A stretch of DNA of 18,993 nt, taken from the NCBI RefSeq assembly GCF_000003605.2, contig NW_003156736.1, positions 222,771-241,763 of the forward strand, in the 5' to 3' direction. Position 1 is the stretch's first letter; each line of letters begins with the position of its first letter. Made by a program: the position numbers and the translations under genes. This DNA is from Saccoglossus kowalevskii. Lineage: Eukaryota > Hemichordata > Enteropneusta > Harrimaniidae. Below the pieces are notes generated by a model, which was given only the letters and a program-made list of their open reading frames with translations, had not been told where the DNA came from and ran no database searches. Positions 1 through 10,547 of this stretch are shown here, piece by piece.

Positions 1-1120
1 CACAGAGGGGTCACAGTGAACATTTCACTAAGGTTCTCCACACAGTGGGGTCACAGTGAACATTTCACTGGGGTTCTCTCCACACAGTGGGGTCACAGCG
101 AATATTTTACTGGGGTTCTTTACACAGTGGGGTCACAGTAATCATTTCACTTGGGTTCTCTCCACACAGAGGGGTCACAGTGAACATTTCACTGGGGTTC
201 TCCACACAGTGGGGTCACAGTGAACATTTCACTGGGGTTCTCTCCACACAGTGGGGTCACAGCGAATATTTTACTGGGGTTCTTTACACAGTGGGGTCAC
301 AGTAATCATTTCACTTGGGTTCTCTCCACACAGAGGGGTCACAGTGAACATTTCACTGGGGTTCTCCACATAGTGGGGTCCCGGTCAACATTTCACTTAG
401 TTCTCTCCACACAGTGGGGTCACAGTGATCATTTCACTGGGGTTCTCCACATAGTGGGGTCACAGTGAACATTTCACTGGGGTTCTCCACACAGTGGGGT
501 CATAGTCAACATTTCACTTGGGTTCTCTCCACACAGTGGGTTCACAGTCAACATTTCACTGAGGTTCTCTCCACACAGTGGGGTCACAGTGAGCATTTCA
601 CTGGGGTTCTCAACACAGTGGGGTCACAGTCAACATTTCACTGGGGTTCTCCACACAGTAGGACACCATGAACATTTCACTGGGTTTTTTCACACAGTAG
701 GACACCGTGAACATTTCACTGGGGTTTTTCACACAGTAGGACACCGTGAACATTTCACTGGGGTTCTCCACACAGTGGGGTCACAGTCAACATTTCACTG
801 AGGTTCTCTCCACACAGTGGGGTCACAGTCAACATTTCACTGGGGTTCTCCACACAGTGGGGTCACAGTGAGCATTTCACTTGGGTTCTCTCCACACAGT
901 GGGTTCACAGTCAACATTTCACTGAGGTTCTCCACACAGTGGGATCACAGTCAACATTTCACTGGGGTTCTCCACACAGTGGGGTCACAGTCAACATTTC
1001 ACTGGGGTTCTCCACACAGTGGGATCACAGTCAACATTTCACTGGGGTTCTCCACACAGTGGGGTCACAGTCAACATTTCACTGGGGTTTTCTACACAGT
1101 GGGATCACAATATTTTACTA
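1..1120. repeat. Tandem array of 40-bp (40/42-bp) satellite-like units
   Basis: About 28 head-to-tail copies of a unit containing GTGGGGTCACAGTGAACATT followed by TCACTGGGGTTCTCC. Spacing is exactly 40 bp in the best-preserved stretch (961-1100), 42 bp where CTCTCC replaces CTCC, and about 39 bp in a sub-block near 650-770 carrying GTAGGACACC. Many units contain the short hairpin CAGTGAA-cat-TTCACTG; others read CAGTCAA and lose one pairing. The array is cut by the left edge and ends near 1120 in unique sequence. It reads open in several frames on the + strand, which is a consequence of the repeat and not evidence of a gene. Confidence 0.95.
79..366. repeat. Higher-order 164-bp period within the 40-bp array
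   Basis: The marked variants recur in the same order. CACAGCGAATATTTTACTGG occurs at 94 and again at 258, a spacing of 164 bp, which is four units (42+40+42+40). Each is followed by the variant containing CACAGTAATCATTTCACTTG and then the CACAGAGGGG variant. This shows that a four-unit block was duplicated as a whole, probably by unequal exchange or replication slippage. Confidence 0.8.
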
Positions 1121-1446
1121 GGGCCACATCGACTCGTGTGAAAATCAGTTCTTGCGAGAGCCCTGAATTATCAAATCAAATCGGTTAGAGCATAGACTCA
1201 CTGGTTAAAATTTGAAAAACATTTTATCTGCATTGTACAATACTTCACTGTCATTATTTATTTCTACAGATGAAAATTAATTGAGTGAAGAAAATATGGT
1301 TCATGTACTAGCTCAAAATAATCTATTACTTGATTATTAAAATAAATCCACTAGTGTTATAACAGTGTGATGATTGTAATCATAGAATGTTCTACTTTCC
1401 TTAAATTGTTCATATATGAACAATTAAGATTGAAAGCTAAACTCAC
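1121..1446. other. Non-genic AT-rich stretch
   Basis: Unique AT-rich sequence between the tandem array and a candidate minus-strand exon. No open frame of note, no RNA gene and no clear repeat was seen. If the minus-strand gene is real this is intron. Confidence 0.5.
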
Positions 1447-1499
1447 CTTGTCCAACAGCCTTAGGGCAACAAATTAGATACAGGGCAAACACAATCACA
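1447..1499 (-). CDS. Candidate coding exon C of a divergent minus-strand gene (membrane segment)
   Basis: On the minus strand the acceptor TTTCAACTTCAG precedes a 53-nt segment that ends ACAAG|GTGAGT, a strong donor. Only one reading frame is open. It takes one base to finish a codon and then reads VIVFALYLICCPKAVGQ, a hydrophobic run followed by a Cys-Cys-Pro-Lys turn, and ends in phase 1. The entry phase matches the exit phase of candidate exon B at 3943-4003. I do not recognise the protein. Further exons would lie left of the 40-bp array, outside the window. The exon is short, so a chance match remains possible. Confidence 0.33.
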
Positions 1500-1984
1500 C
1501 TGAAGTTGAAATTACATCAACATGTACATAACAATGTAATCATATACAATGACGTAGACAAGTGTTTGCGACCAAATTTAAGCATTGAGTATCACTGGTA
1601 TTTATTAAATTTCACCCCGTTGATAATATAAGCATCGTCATATAGTTTCAAATTTATGAATTTGCTATTAAAACGATAAAGTTTGATTTAAATGTTCACA
1701 TGGCTTTAAGATAACGATATCGCAAATCAGTGAAACTGGCAAAATTAACACTCACAGTACATTTACTCTCAATGACATATGAATATTTTTTTTTCCATTT
1801 AATAGTAGTACTCCTTCATAAAACTTTGAACCCTGGCACATAATTAATTGTGCAAATCACTATTTCTATAGAGGCAAATAAAATTGAATCATGATTTCTA
1901 TTATATTTCACACTGTAGAAGATGCATATGTATTACCGATACATGTATATATTACTACAAGTAATGTGTCTGGACACGAATGGA
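1500..1984. other. Non-genic AT-rich stretch
   Basis: No supported gene or repeat was seen. It would be intronic on the minus strand if candidate exons B and C belong together. Confidence 0.45.
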
Positions 1985-2581
1985 CAGTTGCCTGGAGATA
2001 CTGAATTGTGTGAGTTATGAACATCGAGTTACAAAGGCATCAAGATACAAAAATGACGCCAAGTTTTAGAAACCACGTCCACTTTTGTGTGACCTCGTCC
2101 AAATTGTAACTCTATGTTGAATTAACAGTTAACAGAACTTTGAGTTACAGGCAGCATACATTTTTGTTTTTGTTGAATGTCCACATTTAATAACTCAAAC
2201 TTTAAGTTAACCAGTTAACCAATCATTGAGTTACAGGGAATCTATATTTTTTGTTTTGTTTAACGTTCAAACTTAGCCACTCAAATTTCATTTAACAGTT
2301 AACCAAATTTCGAATTATGGAAATCATTGTTTCCTGTAACTTGAAGTTATGTTAACTGTAAATTGAAATTTGAGTTACTAAAATTGGACATTCAACAAAA
2401 ACAAAAATATAGGCTGCTTGTAACTCGAAGTTCTAACTGTTAATTGAATATAGAATTACAATTTGTGCATATGTTCACAAAAGTGGGTGTGGCTTCTGAA
2501 GTATGGGCATGGTAATTTTTGTAACTCGATGTTTGTAACTCAAAGTCCGTACCTCACACAATTTAGCATCTCAGTTGCCTG
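1985..2581. mobile_element. Foldback (long-TIR) non-autonomous DNA transposon with 10-bp direct repeats
   Basis: The arms of 1995-2571 are inverted repeats of roughly 250 bp or more. Left-arm blocks AATTGTGTGAG, ATCGAGTTACAAA, CCACTTTTGTG, AATTAACAGTTA and TTTTTGTTGAATGTCC reappear in the same order on the reverse strand of the right arm. The centre is near 2283. CAGTTGCCTG occurs immediately outside each end (1985-1994 and 2572-2581), a perfect 10-bp match consistent with a target-site duplication. Long TIRs with a 9-10 bp duplication fit Mutator-like foldback elements, but the family is not proven. It encodes no transposase. Confidence 0.8.
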
Positions 2582-2866
2582 ATATCACAGCAACAAATGG
2601 TTTCCAGATGCAAGGACACATGTGTATTCATACAGGTACATTTTATATATTTATCGACTGGGAGTGATAATTCTTCACTGTAATGGATGGAATGACTATA
2701 ATGACGCATGATGAATAAGCTAGTTTTGATATATTGGATCTAATATTCTCCTTACATCTAATGGCTATGAATACAAGCCCAGATGCTATACAACAAACAT
2801 AGTGCACAGGATTTACAGGTTCAAATGTGTGCAAGTGTTACTTTCAACTTTAATGAGGTCTTGAAA
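2582..2866. other. Non-genic stretch
   Basis: A 63-codon open frame on the minus strand (2643-2834) has no splice or family support. Nothing else was seen. Confidence 0.45.
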
Positions 2867-3077
2867 TACTGTAAAGAGACTAATTTTCGCTGGGTTTAAA
2901 TTTCACTGATTTACCATTTCAGGCATGTTCAGTGGGTTTTAAATTCACTGTTTTATCATTTAGATAACGTATTCTATGCTCAATTTTACATATTCACTTG
3001 GTCTTACTTTAGCGCATTTTCCAGTCAGCGAAATAAGCAAAATTAAAACCCAGTGAATAATTAACCCCTTTACAGTA
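2867..3077. mobile_element. Palindromic MITE, second family (TACTGTAAAG tips)
   Basis: The element starts TACTGTAAAGAGACTAATTT and ends with the inverted counterpart CCCTTTACAGTA. The terminal inverted repeats extend about 40 bp with mismatches: GCTGGGTTTAAATTTC on the left matches the reverse complement of AAAATTAAAACCCAGT on the right. It has no coding capacity. Its tips resemble those of the four-copy family elsewhere in the window, suggesting use of a common transposase. A TA duplication typical of Tc1/mariner-type elements would be hidden in the tips. Confidence 0.7.
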
Positions 3078-3942
3078 TGCCTTATGCATCACCCCTAAAT
3101 GCAAGGCTTGAATTTGATGCTTTATGAGTTTGCCTTGGTGCCCTTTGTTATTATTTACATTATTTCTATGTCCTTAGGCATACATCCAGGTACTTTCAGG
3201 GGTAAAGTATTTTCAGTAATGTGCAAAAATGTTTCCAATATTTTTCAGTGTTTCTTTTAATCCTTTTTGTGTGAATTTTTCTTACTGAAGTACCAAGGTT
3301 TTCCGTAAATTTTGGCACTATTATGAAACATTTCATGCATTCAAATTAACCTGATTCGAGATAGATTTTAGAAATAAAACACAATAATGCTCAGTGCCAA
3401 AATTGCTTAGGAGAAAACACTGTATTGTAGATCATTTTTTGCTTTGGTTTACTGTTTTTGAACAACTACATTCATTTTGGGAAGAAAATTAAATAACATT
3501 GTTAGTGAATTTGTACCTCCATAAAATACCAGCATCATGGTTGACCTTTTGGGAGAGGGGGGTTCCCATGCATAAGACCCAATGATCATACTAACAGTGC
3601 AGTTTGCTATTAAAATGTCAAGCATGGTTACAACAATGAACATGATTCATTAGTTGGCAATATGAGTAAATACACAAAATGTAACCTAACATAAAAGGGT
3701 GAGAAGCATACCTTTAATTTCACAAATGAAACGTGTACATTCACAAATTTAGTGAGTCACAATAAAATTAAATATTTCTTAGTTTAATTTTGAGGATGAA
3801 TCACAGTAACCCTAACAAAAGTTTTCACTCACAAATGCCCTCAAATTAATGCAAAAATTGACAGTTATAGAAATAAAATGATTTACAGTAATTTCAGAGG
3901 AAAATGATTTGACATCAAGCATAAGTTAATGACAGTACAAAC
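3078..3942. other. Non-genic AT-rich stretch
   Basis: No firm gene. The minus strand around 3515-3610 has an open segment with a possible donor (GGAG|GTACAA), too weakly supported to call. There are several short CACTG/CAGTG motifs reminiscent of decayed MITE arms around 3720-3890, without clear ends. Confidence 0.4.
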
Positions 3943-4003
3943 CTCATCTGCACAGTTATCTGATTTAGCAGTCGCCTTCCTCCAATACTTAGCTCTTGGC
4001 ATT
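3943..4003 (-). CDS. Candidate coding exon B of a divergent minus-strand gene
   Basis: On the minus strand TTTTTTATTATAG precedes a 61-nt segment ending GATGAG|GTTTGT, an acceptable though not optimal donor. Two frames are open. Entered in phase 1 (the exit phase of candidate exon A) it reads CQELSIGGRRLLNQITVQM after a split first codon, and leaves in phase 2, which is the only phase in which candidate exon C is open. Entered in phase 2 it reads MPRAKYWRKATAKSDNCADE, but exon C would then stop early. The local composition is more GC-rich than the flanks. No protein family is recognised, and other exons could lie between. Confidence 0.35.
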
Positions 4004-5174
4004 CTATAATAAAAAACAAACCATAGGAAATAAATACCGGTATATATATTCACGAGGGAACATTCCTGTTTGATTACAATTGTGAATACATTCAATAGAG
4101 CTTAGCAGGCGGAATTATGTAAATGATATTATGGATCATATGATATTTAAAATATCTTTCTAAATTTTATTTGTGTGTACAATGTAACACTTGAAACTAG
4201 AGACCTGTCCACTGTTCTCAGAATTTTCCTGGTAAATGCACAAAATTCCACGATCCCCTGTGGACAGGTGAATGAACACTAGATTCATAGAAAATTATAC
4301 AGAAACGTCTGACCCCAAAACATTTAGGATGAAAATATTTATTATTGGGAAATCCAAAAAAAAAAAGAATAATTATTTTACATTAATGTACAAACAAAAT
4401 CAGTGAAATAACTTGATGTAACATCATGAATACACTGATCTTTTTTTATGGTATGGAGATTTCCATGGATCACCAAGAGCTAGAAAATACGGCTCATTGG
4501 TAAAACACAAAGGGGAATTCAAACGTGCTTGTGCATTCTAATTTCTACCATAGCCCATCACAGATGACGATCAGAGAATACTACATACAAGACGTTTGAA
4601 GCATACAGTAGAGTAGGAGACATCATGAAATAATACAGCTAATGCAATATGTGGCATATAACGTGTACAACATATGGTTGCAAAAAAGATATCTTGCATG
4701 ACAAAAAAATATGCATGAATTAATTACATAAAACGGCTGTTATGACAGCTCATGCTGATAGCAAAGCTTATTTATACAGCAATAAGCAGAGCAGCTGTAA
4801 TCTAGTATTATTTAGAATTTTAGGGGTAGCTCGCAGTGCAAATCTGCAATTGTGTAAAGGCTTTAATACGATGAACCGTGGACAGGAAGGAAACTCTATT
4901 GTCTATTATAGTGTATTCACTTTGAATTTGTCTTATTTCCATTGAAAATATCATGACTTTTCACTCCACATTTAATTTGGGAATTGAATTGGGCATTTAC
5001 TGAGTGGTTGTGGTGGGTATAGGATGCATTAGAATGTTGGAATATACTAGTATACAATGTAAACAACGCATATTACATGATGTACAAATTGTATGGGACC
5101 CATTTCAAACAGGATGCATTACACTGTCCTTCAAAGTTGCATTCTCTATTGGAGTTTGGAACTATTATGTGATA
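4004..5174. other. Non-genic AT-rich stretch
   Basis: Contains a short A run (about 4356) and a T run (about 4441), but no gene, tRNA or clear repeat. The short open frames here (for example 4742-4945 +) lack splice or family support. Confidence 0.45.
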
Positions 5175-5370
5175 TACTGTGGAATACTTTATTTTTGCTG
5201 AAATGGCTTTTTGGCCGTTTTGCTTGGAATTTATTTTCACTGATTTTTGATCAGTTTAATGTGAAATATAGGAAAAAAAGTATATTCACTGGATTTTATT
5301 TTCACGGAATCATCCCTTCAGCGAAAATAGCGAAAATAAATTCGAAGCAAAAATAAAGTATTCTACAGTA
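5175..5370 (-). mobile_element. Palindromic MITE, first family, copy 1
   Basis: Begins TACTGTGGAATACTTTATTT and ends AAAGTATTCTACAGTA, its inverted counterpart. Its interior (AATGTGAAATATAGGAAAAA, CACTGGATTTTATTTTCACG) is the reverse complement of copies 2-4, so this copy lies in the opposite orientation. Length is 196 bp against 205-213 bp for the others. It encodes no protein. Confidence 0.85.
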
Positions 5371-5659
5371 TTTGATGATTTGAATTTGTGCAGATTGGGA
5401 CATGTATAATAGCAGCATGTCTAAATGCCGTCGATTTCAGTTTTTGAATTTTATTGTGTTCAAGTCTCCTTTAGTGCTTCTGAAAAGAGTTCATATATGC
5501 ATGGATTCACAAAGATTTGTTTCTGTTCTGCAATCCACAGAAATTCTTGGATTTTCCTGCAATGTGTGTAATTCATACTATGAAATATCTGGCATAATAG
5601 TTCCAAAATCCCAACAAAATTCTATGAATGCTTTCAGAATGTACCAGTAACTTTAAATG

Positions 5660-5872
5660 TACTGTAAAATACTTTATTTTCAGTCAGAATTTATTTTCGT
5701 TATTTTCACTGAAGAGATGATTCCGTAAAAATAAAATCGTGTGAATATACCTTTTTTCCTATATTTAACATACAACTCATTAAAAATCAGAAAAAAATAA
5801 ACTCAATACATGACATCCAAAATATCTTTTCAGTAAAAATTAATTGCAGCTAAAATAAAGTACTTTACAGAA
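5660..5872 (+). mobile_element. Palindromic MITE, first family, copy 2
   Basis: Begins TACTGTAAAATACTTTATTT and ends AAAGTACTTTACAGAA, so the final tip has one substitution. It shares the family core (GATGATTCCGT, ACCTTTTTTCCTATATTTAA, CTTTTCAGTAAAAATTAATT). It lies only 289 bp from copy 1 and in the opposite orientation, so the pair forms an inverted composite of about 700 bp. Confidence 0.83.
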
Positions 5873-8800
5873 CCCCCTCCCATCTCACCGCCACAACACA
5901 TAGTTGCATCTGTTAACATTTAGACATAATTATTCATGAAAATTACCAAGATTAAATGTAACCAAGATTTTTTATTGGGAGTAAACTGTTATGTAAGCAA
6001 CAACAGCTGTAACCTTCTTAAGCAGAACAAAACATGGTGGCAGTCATTTTAAAAGCTTAGATGAGAACCAGTGCATAGACTATCAAGAACATGTGAACTC
6101 AATAAAACTGCCTTTGCATAGTCATCTAGGTTAGCAAATTGAATTAGCACATATAGCAATGAGACAGGACTACAAATTTCTTCTGAATTGCAGAAAGCAT
6201 AGGCTTTTAATTCAGTCAGACTCCAAATTATATACACACAGATGAATAAACCATGATAATCTGATGCATGTACTCAGTCAAGCAATAACACGAGTGACAT
6301 AACACAAATGAAGCCAATCAAGTCACCCTGAAAAGCTGCAGGCAAAACATCTTACAATACAAATGTTCTACATACATGTACAAAAACACACTACGACAGA
6401 GATTTTTTCAGCTAGCAGAGATAAGGTTTACAAAAGAATTGACCAAAAAAGTTCACTGGAAACAATATTCAGTAGCAAATGTTAGAAGCATTTTCCACGG
6501 CAATTTTCTCTCACTATAACAACATACAGTAACATATAATTGAGATATATTGTACAAAATCTTTACTACTAAAATCTATGGTAAAATTTCACTGAATTTG
6601 TACAGTAAACATAGCATAATCCACGAAACACCAAAGTGTGACCAATCTAATCATATTATCTTAATATTAGTTTAAAGTAAGTACATTTGAGTACTGATAC
6701 TGCCATAAAATTATCAATTCATTCTCATTCTCAACACCATAATCCATTTAATAGGTAACTAAAGTCATCAGAGGACAAACTAGGTCACATAAATAGAATG
6801 TCAGCAGTGGTCACCATTATCAACAGGTCAACTGAAATCCCGGAGCCACTAACACACGATTCTACTTGGGTTTTGAAATCAATATCTGAACAATTCTCTT
6901 CAAAACAATATGATAATGAAATTGTACTCACTGCCAACATAGATCTCTGCTGCCAATAAAAATGTCACAGTCTTTCAAGGCCTTATTCTATTCACCTAAA
7001 TAAATTTAAAAAGCCACATGTTCAGAATTTAAATCAGTTGCATAGTAAACTTGCATTTCAGTTGGAGAGGTGAGAACGCATTCCACAAATATGAACCAAA
7101 AAACATATATATCGTGTATTTATACAAACCAAGTTCAAGATTTACTTGGTACAGGAAAGGCAAACATGTGTCTAGACCAGGCTGTAAACTTGATGCCCAT
7201 CAATGCTTGTTTAGTTGCTAGGCAGCCTGGTACAGGGTATTATAGTATAAACTTAATGTGGTGTATAGGGTAGACCTTGAACATACATACATACATGCAT
7301 AAAACAGTGACAGCGATATCAAAAAATAATTTCTGGAATCATAAACACAGTTCTAAATGATCATCACTTCTTTCAGGGAAACTGCTTGAATTTGAGTTCG
7401 CTTCATGCAAATTAGAAGAAGTCAATTCAGAGACAATGAATGCGTACAACTTACAAGTTTATAGAGTTCTACACCAGTATTTTTTCCCACTAAAATTACA
7501 AAAACCCATGATCACTATGCATGTAATAATATATCTAAAAGAATTTTTACTGTAAAACAAAATGTATTAGCTTAGACGTTGAAAGAATGGTTTAATGTAA
7601 TATTTAGTATACTGTATACCCAAGTTTGTAAGAGCACACTTTCTGCTGAAAATACCAAGTACATGTAGTCAATAGCTACAATAACATGCTACCTAAACAG
7701 ACACGTGTTCAAAACACCTAAACCTAATCAATGGTCATTCATTGCATTGTTTAGTTACTAAACTGCAAAGTAGCGACACAAAAATGGCTCCTATTTAAAA
7801 AGGGTGAGAGAGCAAGGTAGTCAAATAATACAAGTACATGTACACCAGGAATCTGATGTACACATTCAACACACAGAGTGAACAAAATTGTCATATGATA
7901 GTTGCCCACTTTATTTCAAGGCCACTGTATTCAGCCTATTCAAAAAAGTTTAGTTTTCATATGTCTGGGCGTTTGCTAAGCACAAAATAGTTTTTACCAC
8001 GCTGGCTACTGATAAGTGATTCAGATGCTCACTGGACATAAGCAATTACCGGTAGGCGTTTTTTTTAAATGTTCTAATTTTGTTCAAATATTTCAGACAA
8101 AAAGCCTAAGTGTTTTCATCTAAATTTATTGTTTTACGCCAGAAATATGGCAATTAGAAATGTAGATAAAATTTAGGACTCTATAAATCTCTGAATCTCA
8201 ATTTAGTTTTAGCAATTATTGAATGGTATTAGCAACTCTGCAAAACGTAGATAGAAGATTACATTGGATATTAAAAAAATCACAGTACATTTCTGATTTG
8301 TGCAGTGGATTTTTAAGGATTACATTTCATTAATGTCCCTGTCTAACAAACTCTGTTAACCACCTCAGCGAGAATTAAGAAGATTTCAATTAAATAAAAT
8401 TGTATGCATTACACAATATGCTGCCAATATGTTGACATCCGATAAATGACTGGTTTGCAAACATTGCATTTAGGATTGCCTACACAAAATGTTGTAATAA
8501 CAATTTATAATTGTTTGTCTAACTTTACAAAGCAAGCAGGTACTACAGTGAATGTAATGCAAAAGCTGGCAAAAAAAGAAAATTACATTGTATTATTATA
8601 CAATGTCATGTCACACTAAAACACTTCAATTTGTTTATATCGAATGTAGAAGCACAATAGCAGATAACAGAATAATCATTGAATAATCACTGAATGCAAA
8701 TGTTCGCACAAAGCAAAACGTTTTTGTTACCATTTTGGGCTGTTATCTCTCAAAAAATATTACTACAAGCAGGACGAAAGTAGAATAATAAGGTTATCAC

Positions 8801-9503
8801 CAAAAAACAACAAAATTGCAGATGTCAATGCAACCCAGTACTGCTTAAGTGTATAGTTTGTTGACAATGCATGATAATCTCATTATTAATAATTATATGT
8901 TTACATTAACAAGTCAGTTGATTAGCTTACAGGGGTTTCAACAACAGGATTCCATGAAGCAAGTTTACATTTCTATGTTGTCACCGTTTTTCTAAATTAC
9001 ATACCGGGTACTACTGGTAGTGGATAATGTGAGAAACAAAGGATGCGATATCAGTAACACCAGTGTGAATTTAAAAGGATCCCATGTCAAAATGGTATCC
9101 CTAAAATCATGTTGAGCCAGCTTCTAGATTTTTGGGGAGGAATGTCTTAAAAAAAAATTGCATGTGGCTATAGAGATTTTCCTTAATTTTTACACTGAGT
9201 TTGCTTTAGTAACAAGACCCATTGGTCGACATATTAGACCATACTAGGGAGATAAGTCTGCATGATACTACCACAACAAACAAACAACACAAGAACTGTA
9301 AGCACGCTAAAAATATTTGTGTATACCCAAGAGAGAAATATTAGTAGTTTTCGCACTGCCAGAAGTAAGATATTTAGCCACACATCGTTTTATTTACTAC
9401 TTCTTCACAAAGGTTCATAAGTCGATTGAAGAACAAACATTGACACCACTGCTATTATTTACAGTAACTGTTCCATTATTACATTATCACCTATTACCGC
9501 TCA
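5873..9503. other. Long non-genic AT-rich stretch
   Basis: About 3.6 kb with no gene I can support on either strand. Open frames are short, lack flanking splice signals and resemble no known family. It has very few CpGs. There are scattered TACTGT-like tips (near 6538, 7553 and 7610) but no paired element ends. It is probably intron of the minus-strand gene, if that exists, or intergenic. Confidence 0.5.
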
Positions 9504-9574
9504 ATTGTTATAATGGAATCATTTCTTCGGCATCGTATAATAGCCAGATTACCCTCAATAATAATATTAGCTTT
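9504..9574 (+). repeat. Dispersed direct repeat, copy 1 (about 70 bp)
   Basis: Shares ATTGTTA, AATCATTTCTT, then TAATAGCCAGATTACCCTCA and AATAATA with the segment at 10101-10175, in the same order and orientation with a few mismatches and a small indel. It is probably a fragment of a decayed interspersed element. Confidence 0.75.
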
Positions 9575-10100
9575 CAAAACCTTGTCAAAGCCATGTATAC
9601 TAACCAAAGAAGACCTACTAACCTTAACAAGGACTAAATCCGACTCATTTTTAAGACGTGGTCTAATAATTAGCACAGACTAAAATGTGTGCAAATGCTC
9701 AGCTCAGGATAAGAGTCTAAAACACCATTGTATTCAATGTCTATTTGGAAGATTTACTATTACCGGGTATATATCATAACTATTCATAATGGTATGCCAT
9801 TTCTGACATGACAATCAAGGCGGGCACATCCAGAGACATTTTTCCCAGGGAAAAAAATGAATTGACGATGAGACTGTACAACTTCAGTTCATTCTGAATT
9901 TGAATTGTTATTTTATAACCATAGAACTAACATGTACACCTTCCTGGTTACTGTACTGAGTAAGCATACATGTAGCAACAAAATTTGGGTGTTCCTTAGC
10001 CCATGCTGTTATTCTTTCCTATGCATGAACACGTAATCATGTGCATGATAAGCTTAAATCTAGCCCATACTAAATAACTTAGTGTAGCCAGAACATGACT
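9575..10100. other. Non-genic spacer between two repeat copies
   Basis: No gene or RNA was seen. It is AT-rich and CpG-poor. Confidence 0.45.
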
Positions 10101-10175
10101 ATTGTTAAATTGAAATCATTTCTTTGGGCGTCGAATAATAGCCAGATTACCCTCAATAATAATTATAATAGCTTC
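10101..10175 (+). repeat. Dispersed direct repeat, copy 2 (about 75 bp)
   Basis: Second copy of the segment at 9504-9574, with the shared core TAATAGCCAGATTACCCTCA. Sequence outside the core diverges quickly, so the true element ends are not visible. Confidence 0.75.
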
Positions 10176-10461
10176 TAATAACCATCATTATTGTAACCAA
10201 ACCGGATTACAATCTCAATTTGCATATATTGCTGGCACAATCATCTGTTTACATCATAATTTATGTGTATAGTGTTTCATCACTTCCTTTATACCAAGCA
10301 AACCCACATGCAGCACAGCGGTTTCATTTTGATGTGACACTGTAATGTCATGCTTGAACTTCCAAGAAACAACAAAGATTATTGAATACATTGTTAATTA
10401 TGAATATGCAAATTATATACTTGCATTACACAAATATTAACTACCATACTTGGGCACTTAC

Positions 10462-10547
10462 CCGAGAAGACCACTGCCACTAGTGTTGGCATGATCAGGG
10501 AGAAGAGTGGCAGAAGGAAGTGGGGTAGGAGAAGGGAGACCATCACC
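10462..10547 (-). CDS. Candidate first coding exon (A) of a divergent minus-strand gene
   Basis: On the minus strand TTTGCAATCAG precedes an 86-nt segment ending TTCTCGG|GTAAGTG, a near-ideal donor. It is markedly more GC-rich than its surroundings. One open frame has an ATG five bases into the exon followed by a very hydrophobic stretch (MVSLLLPHFLLPLFSLIM onward, about 27 residues), which looks like a signal peptide or first membrane helix, and exits in phase 1. The other open frame gives a Pro/Ser-rich peptide (GDGLPSPTPLPSATLLPD). I favour the first because it supplies a start and chains in phase with candidate exons B and C. Identity unknown. Confidence 0.42.

Noticed and set aside
1-1120. 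CRISPR-like array
   Set aside because: There are no unique spacers. The repeat is continuous, the units vary and the context is animal DNA.
87-1188. Overlapping + strand open frames of 60-123 codons with a repeated SQSTFHWGSPHSGVT-like peptide
   Set aside because: They arise because the 40-bp unit lacks stops in several frames at once. The frames shift wherever the unit is 39 or 42 bp, and there is no splice or start support.
3449-3643. Minus-strand open segment with peptide IGSYAWEPPSPKRS and a possible donor GGAG|GTACAA
   Set aside because: The acceptor is poor (AATAG without a good pyrimidine tract) and the phase does not help the candidate chain. Kept only as a remark.
5402-5650. 82-codon + strand frame between two MITE copies (a possible cargo gene)
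   Set aside because: No conserved motif and ordinary intergenic composition. The surrounding MITEs are non-autonomous and are not known to carry cargo.
6260-6330. Minus-strand acceptor CTTTTCAG followed by a hydrophobic GDLIGFICVMSLVLLLD segment ending in a stop
   Set aside because: A good acceptor, but it cannot follow candidate exon A in phase (immediate TGA). A terminal exon here would exclude exons B and C.
8930-8990. Minus-strand segment KCKLASWNPVVETP with donor CCCT|GTAAGC
   Set aside because: The only upstream AG lies in purine-rich sequence, so no credible acceptor. The match is probably chance.
9317-9637. 106-codon open frame on the + strand
   Set aside because: Begins with a non-ATG codon, spans the dispersed repeat at 9504-9574 and resembles no known protein.
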